DNA from: Chitinispirillales bacterium
Lineage (GTDB): Bacteria; Fibrobacterota; Chitinivibrionia; Chitinivibrionales; Chitinispirillaceae
NCBI GenBank assembly: GCA_031254445.1
Contig: JAIRUL010000153.1
Location: forward strand, 1-6,739
Direction of reading: 5' to 3'
DNA length: 6,739 nucleotides
The position numbers and the translations under genes are program-made. Shown piece by piece: positions 4,248 to 6,739 of this stretch; within the stretch, counting starts at the first letter, position 1, and the number at the start of each line of letters is the position of its first letter. The notes beneath the pieces are model-generated. The model was given only the letters and a program-made list of their open reading frames with translations, searched no databases and was not told the origin of the DNA.

Positions 4248-6725
4248 ATGGCCGCCAAAAGCCCAAAATCAAAAGCCCCCGCGTCGGCTACCGCCGCCGA
4301 GTCCGCCGCGTCCCCCCAAAAGCTAACTCCTAACCGCGGCGACCTATACTGCATCGCCGCGTTCTTAATGATAACCGCCCTCCTATTCTCCGGTTTCATC
4401 TTCTCCGACAGCACCTTATCCTCCTCCGACGAGCTTTCCGGCGTTGACATGAAAGAGCTTACTAGGGTTAGCGCTGTAGAGTACGGCCAAATTCCCACTT
4501 GGTTCGCTACGCGCCTATCCGGCATGCCGTCCATCGACGCCATGTTCAGCGACGCGCTGTATCCTCCGACCATGGTTGTGCGGATGTTTATGCCGGTATA
4601 CCGGTCATTTGGTTGGATGATGGTGCTGCACGTTTTTCTGGCGGGGCTGTTCTTTTTTCTTATGTTGCGCAGGTCGTTTGGGGTTACCCGTTTGCCCGCT
4701 CTTGCCGGCGCGCTATTTTATATGTTGAGCCCTCAGTTTGTGAGCCTTGTGCATCCCGGGCACAGCGGGAAGATGTTTGTTATAGCGTGGCTTCCGTATG
4801 TGGTATGGCGGCTTAGGTCGCTGCTAAGTTTGCCGACGCTGCGCAACGCCTGCCTTATGGCGATCGGTATAGCAATGATGGTTCTGTCGCCCCACGTGCA
4901 GATGACGTACTTTGTTCTTATGGGGATATTTCTTTATTGGGCGACCGATACGGCTAAGTCCATAGCGGGTAAAGATGAAAAGAAGCGGATAGCGCTCAAG
5001 GCGGCGTTTTTTTGGATGGCTGTATTTGTGGGGCTTGGGCTGTCGTTTGTTCAGTTGTACCCATCGTATATGTTTGTGAGGGATGCGTTTTCAGTAAGAG
5101 GCGTGGATAGGGGCTTTGATTTTGCCGCCTCGTGGTCGATGAACTGGGCGGAAGTGTTTTCGCTTTGGGTGCACGAGTTCGGCAACAGCCTCGAGTATTA
5201 CTGGGGCAAGAATTACTTCAAGCTGAACACAGAGTACGCCGGCGCGGTGCCGCTCTTGCTTACCGTGCTTGCGCTTGCGAGCAAGCCCAAGAGCCTGTGG
5301 CGGATATTTTGGGCGGCGGTCGCCGTGCTCGCCGTGCTCTACGCGCTCGGCGCGAACACGCCTATTTTCACCCTGTTCTACTACTTAGTCCCCGGCGTGA
5401 AGAGGTTCCGCGCGCCGTGCATGATTATGTTTTGGATCACGTTCGCCACCGCGCTTATGTCCGTCTACTTTATTAAGGATTTGCTGAATAAGCGTTTTGA
5501 AATCCACGGCGAGCGGCAGAAGAAGTGGGCAAAGGGGCTTGCGGTTGCGTTAGGCGCGGTTACGCTGGTATCGATAATCTTCTCCGTCTCGTCGGCGGCG
5601 ACGAGTTTCGCGGCTCCCATGATGGGCGGCGGCGACGCGCCGCGGATTTTTCAGGCCAATTTCGCCCAAAACTTCGTTCCGAACCTATGGTTTTGGTGGC
5701 TCATCTGCGCGGTAACGCTAGGGATGCTTCTAGCGATAGTCAACGATAAGCTTAGGCCTAGTGTTCTCGTTTATACGCTGATAATTCTAGGCGCGATAGA
5801 TATGATCAAGGTCGATAAGCAGTTTATCACCGTGGAGACGCCGCGCAAGTATTTTTACCAAAACGACCCGACGCTTACCGCGCTGAAAAGCGAATTTGCG
5901 AAAGCGCCGTTTAGAGTTTTCACGCTGCCGCGCACGTTTCCCATGCAGAATCAGGAGGGCGTGTACGGGCTTGAGGGCGTGAGCGGGTTTCATGACAACG
6001 AGCTTGTCTGCTATAGGGCGTTTCGGGGCGAGGGCGATAAGAATTATATAGACGGCATCGTAGAGGTTACGCCGCAGGGGATGAGCCTGAGCTTGGCGAA
6101 GATTCGCGGCAACACGCCGTTTTTGGATTTGGCGGACGTAGACTATATACTGCTTGGGTCGGGGTCGGGCGCTATAGATAAGATAAAGAACCCTACGTCT
6201 CTCGGGCGGCTATCGTACGCGGCGGATTATGTGGTAATGGGGGAGGGCGACATTGCCGGAACTCTTAAGTCGGGTGGGTACGATTACCGGACGGCAGTGG
6301 CGCTTCTTGAGGAGCCGGAGTTGCCGTTTGCGCGTAAGAAGGACGCGGGGGTTGATAACGGTGACGGCGGTATCGATGAGGCGGTTAGGCAGTTTGCGGT
6401 TGAATGGAAGAAGTACACGCCGAACCTAAGAATTGCGTCTGTCAATATGCCGGATGACGGCTTCTTGCGGATCTCCGAGGTGTACTATCCCGGATGGAAG
6501 ATAAGCGTCAATGGGTCGCCGGTCAAATATTACCGCTCCGATATCGCGTGGATGGCCGTTCCGCTTAAGGCCGGTGATTACGAGGTGACGCTAGAGCCGA
6601 AATCGCTGTATTTGGGTTTCGCGACGACGGTGTCGATAATATTCTTTGTAATTACCGTAGCGATATTGGTTTTTAAAAGCCAAAATCTTTTTCAGGCGAA
6701 GCCTATAAAAGTCAAAATCTTTTAA
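4248..6725 (+). CDS. YfhO-family multi-pass membrane protein (GT-C-like)
   Basis: 825-aa integral membrane protein resembling YfhO. The Bacillus subtilis member works with the polyprenyl-phosphate GlcNAc transferase CsbB in modifying lipoteichoic acid; in Gram-negative relatives the acceptor is unknown. Seen: a Lys/Ala/Ser-rich cytoplasmic N-terminus (1-30); a first helix (34-52) followed by a loop with SDELSGVDMKEL (60-71) and GQIPTWFATRLSGMPS (80-95), the acidic first loop and G..p.W...l.GmP pattern seen in this family; about 13-15 hydrophobic segments, among them 121-140, 146-164, 174-187, 199-216, 252-271, 332-345, 353-367, 389-408, 429-449, 479-497 and 503-519; a large extracytoplasmic region (about 521-787); the C-terminal hallmark LRISEVYYPGWKISVNG (740-756) with VPLKAGDYEVTLEP (771-784); and a final helix (788-808). 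The last 15 residues are encoded by a copy of an intergenic repeat. Family call firm, activity inferred. Confidence 0.85.
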   Translation: MAAKSPKSKAPASATAAESAASPQKLTPNRGDLYCIAAFLMITALLFSGFIFSDSTLSSSDELSGVDMKELTRVSAVEYGQIPTWFATRLSGMPSIDAMFSDALYPPTMVVRMFMPVYRSFGWMMVLHVFLAGLFFFLMLRRSFGVTRLPALAGALFYMLSPQFVSLVHPGHSGKMFVIAWLPYVVWRLRSLLSLPTLRNACLMAIGIAMMVLSPHVQMTYFVLMGIFLYWATDTAKSIAGKDEKKRIALKAAFFWMAVFVGLGLSFVQLYPSYMFVRDAFSVRGVDRGFDFAASWSMNWAEVFSLWVHEFGNSLEYYWGKNYFKLNTEYAGAVPLLLTVLALASKPKSLWRIFWAAVAVLAVLYALGANTPIFTLFYYLVPGVKRFRAPCMIMFWITFATALMSVYFIKDLLNKRFEIHGERQKKWAKGLAVALGAVTLVSIIFSVSSAATSFAAPMMGGGDAPRIFQANFAQNFVPNLWFWWLICAVTLGMLLAIVNDKLRPSVLVYTLIILGAIDMIKVDKQFITVETPRKYFYQNDPTLTALKSEFAKAPFRVFTLPRTFPMQNQEGVYGLEGVSGFHDNELVCYRAFRGEGDKNYIDGIVEVTPQGMSLSLAKIRGNTPFLDLADVDYILLGSGSGAIDKIKNPTSLGRLSYAADYVVMGEGDIAGTLKSGGYDYRTAVALLEEPELPFARKKDAGVDNGDGGIDEAVRQFAVEWKKYTPNLRIASVNMPDDGFLRISEVYYPGWKISVNGSPVKYYRSDIAWMAVPLKAGDYEVTLEPKSLYLGFATTVSIIFFVITVAILVFKSQNLFQAKPIKVKIF

Positions 6726-6739
6726 ATTCTTTTTTCAGA
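6683..6739 (+). repeat. Repeat copy B overlapping the 3' end of the YfhO-type gene
   Basis: Positions 6683-6704 repeat the spacer sequence 4159-4180 with one difference. They are followed by an agtcaaaa unit and a second atctttt...ttcttttttcaga stretch running to the window end, which resembles the AT-rich sequence after panC (4133-4172). The gene's last codons and its TAA (6723-6725) lie inside this copy. The T-rich end could help termination but has no preceding hairpin. Confidence 0.65.

Noticed and set aside
5132..5476. Alternate-frame open frame of 114 codons inside the YfhO-type gene
   Set aside because: Arg-rich composition typical of a shifted GC-rich frame, with no start signal; the overlapping YfhO frame is complete.

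Overview
The window is a compact bacterial segment of about 53-55% GC by eye. Every gene reads on the + strand: a membrane-anchored AraC-type regulator (5-916), a proline tRNA (1047-1121), a creatininase-family protein (1141-1953), folK (1961-2467), a deoxynucleoside kinase (2491-3189), panC (3281-4141) and a large YfhO-type membrane protein (4248-6725). Shine-Dalgarno sites precede the last three genes, but not the creatininase-family gene or folK. The folK/deoxynucleoside kinase/panC grouping and the style of the kinase and YfhO protein suggest the wider Fibrobacterota-Chlorobiota-Bacteroidota assemblage, most likely a Fibrobacterota-like lineage. That is inference from gene content; there is no rRNA or other marker here to settle it.

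Region 1 (1-1046) holds a protein with a signal peptide, an (A/V)DTSK-type octapeptide repeat region predicted to lie outside the membrane, one transmembrane helix and a cytoplasmic AraC-type DNA-binding domain. A GC-rich hairpin follows it, then a good promoter for the tRNA. Region 2 (1047-3189) holds tRNA-Pro(CGG) and, with very short spacers, the creatininase-family gene, folK and the kinase. Region 3 (3190-4247) holds panC between two intergenic spacers made of repeats: a 24-bp inverted repeat built from 7-nt units before panC, and a double hairpin plus hexamer repeats after it. Region 4 (4248-6739) is the YfhO-type gene, whose last codons copy part of the spacer repeat that precedes the gene.

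Metabolically, folK (folate), the kinase (dNTP salvage) and panC (pantothenate/CoA) form a cofactor and nucleotide block. Folate also supplies C1 units upstream of pantothenate through ketopantoate hydroxymethyltransferase, although that gene is not here. The creatininase-family protein has lost most of the family's metal ligands and its job is unknown. The YfhO protein probably acts in cell-envelope glycosylation.

The most noteworthy items are the membrane AraC protein with its repeats, the metal-ligand-depleted creatininase relative, and the dispersed-looking repeats that overlap the 3' ends of genes. I see no CRISPR array, insertion sequence, phage gene or defence system. Nothing is left as a gene-free stretch longer than 300 bases.
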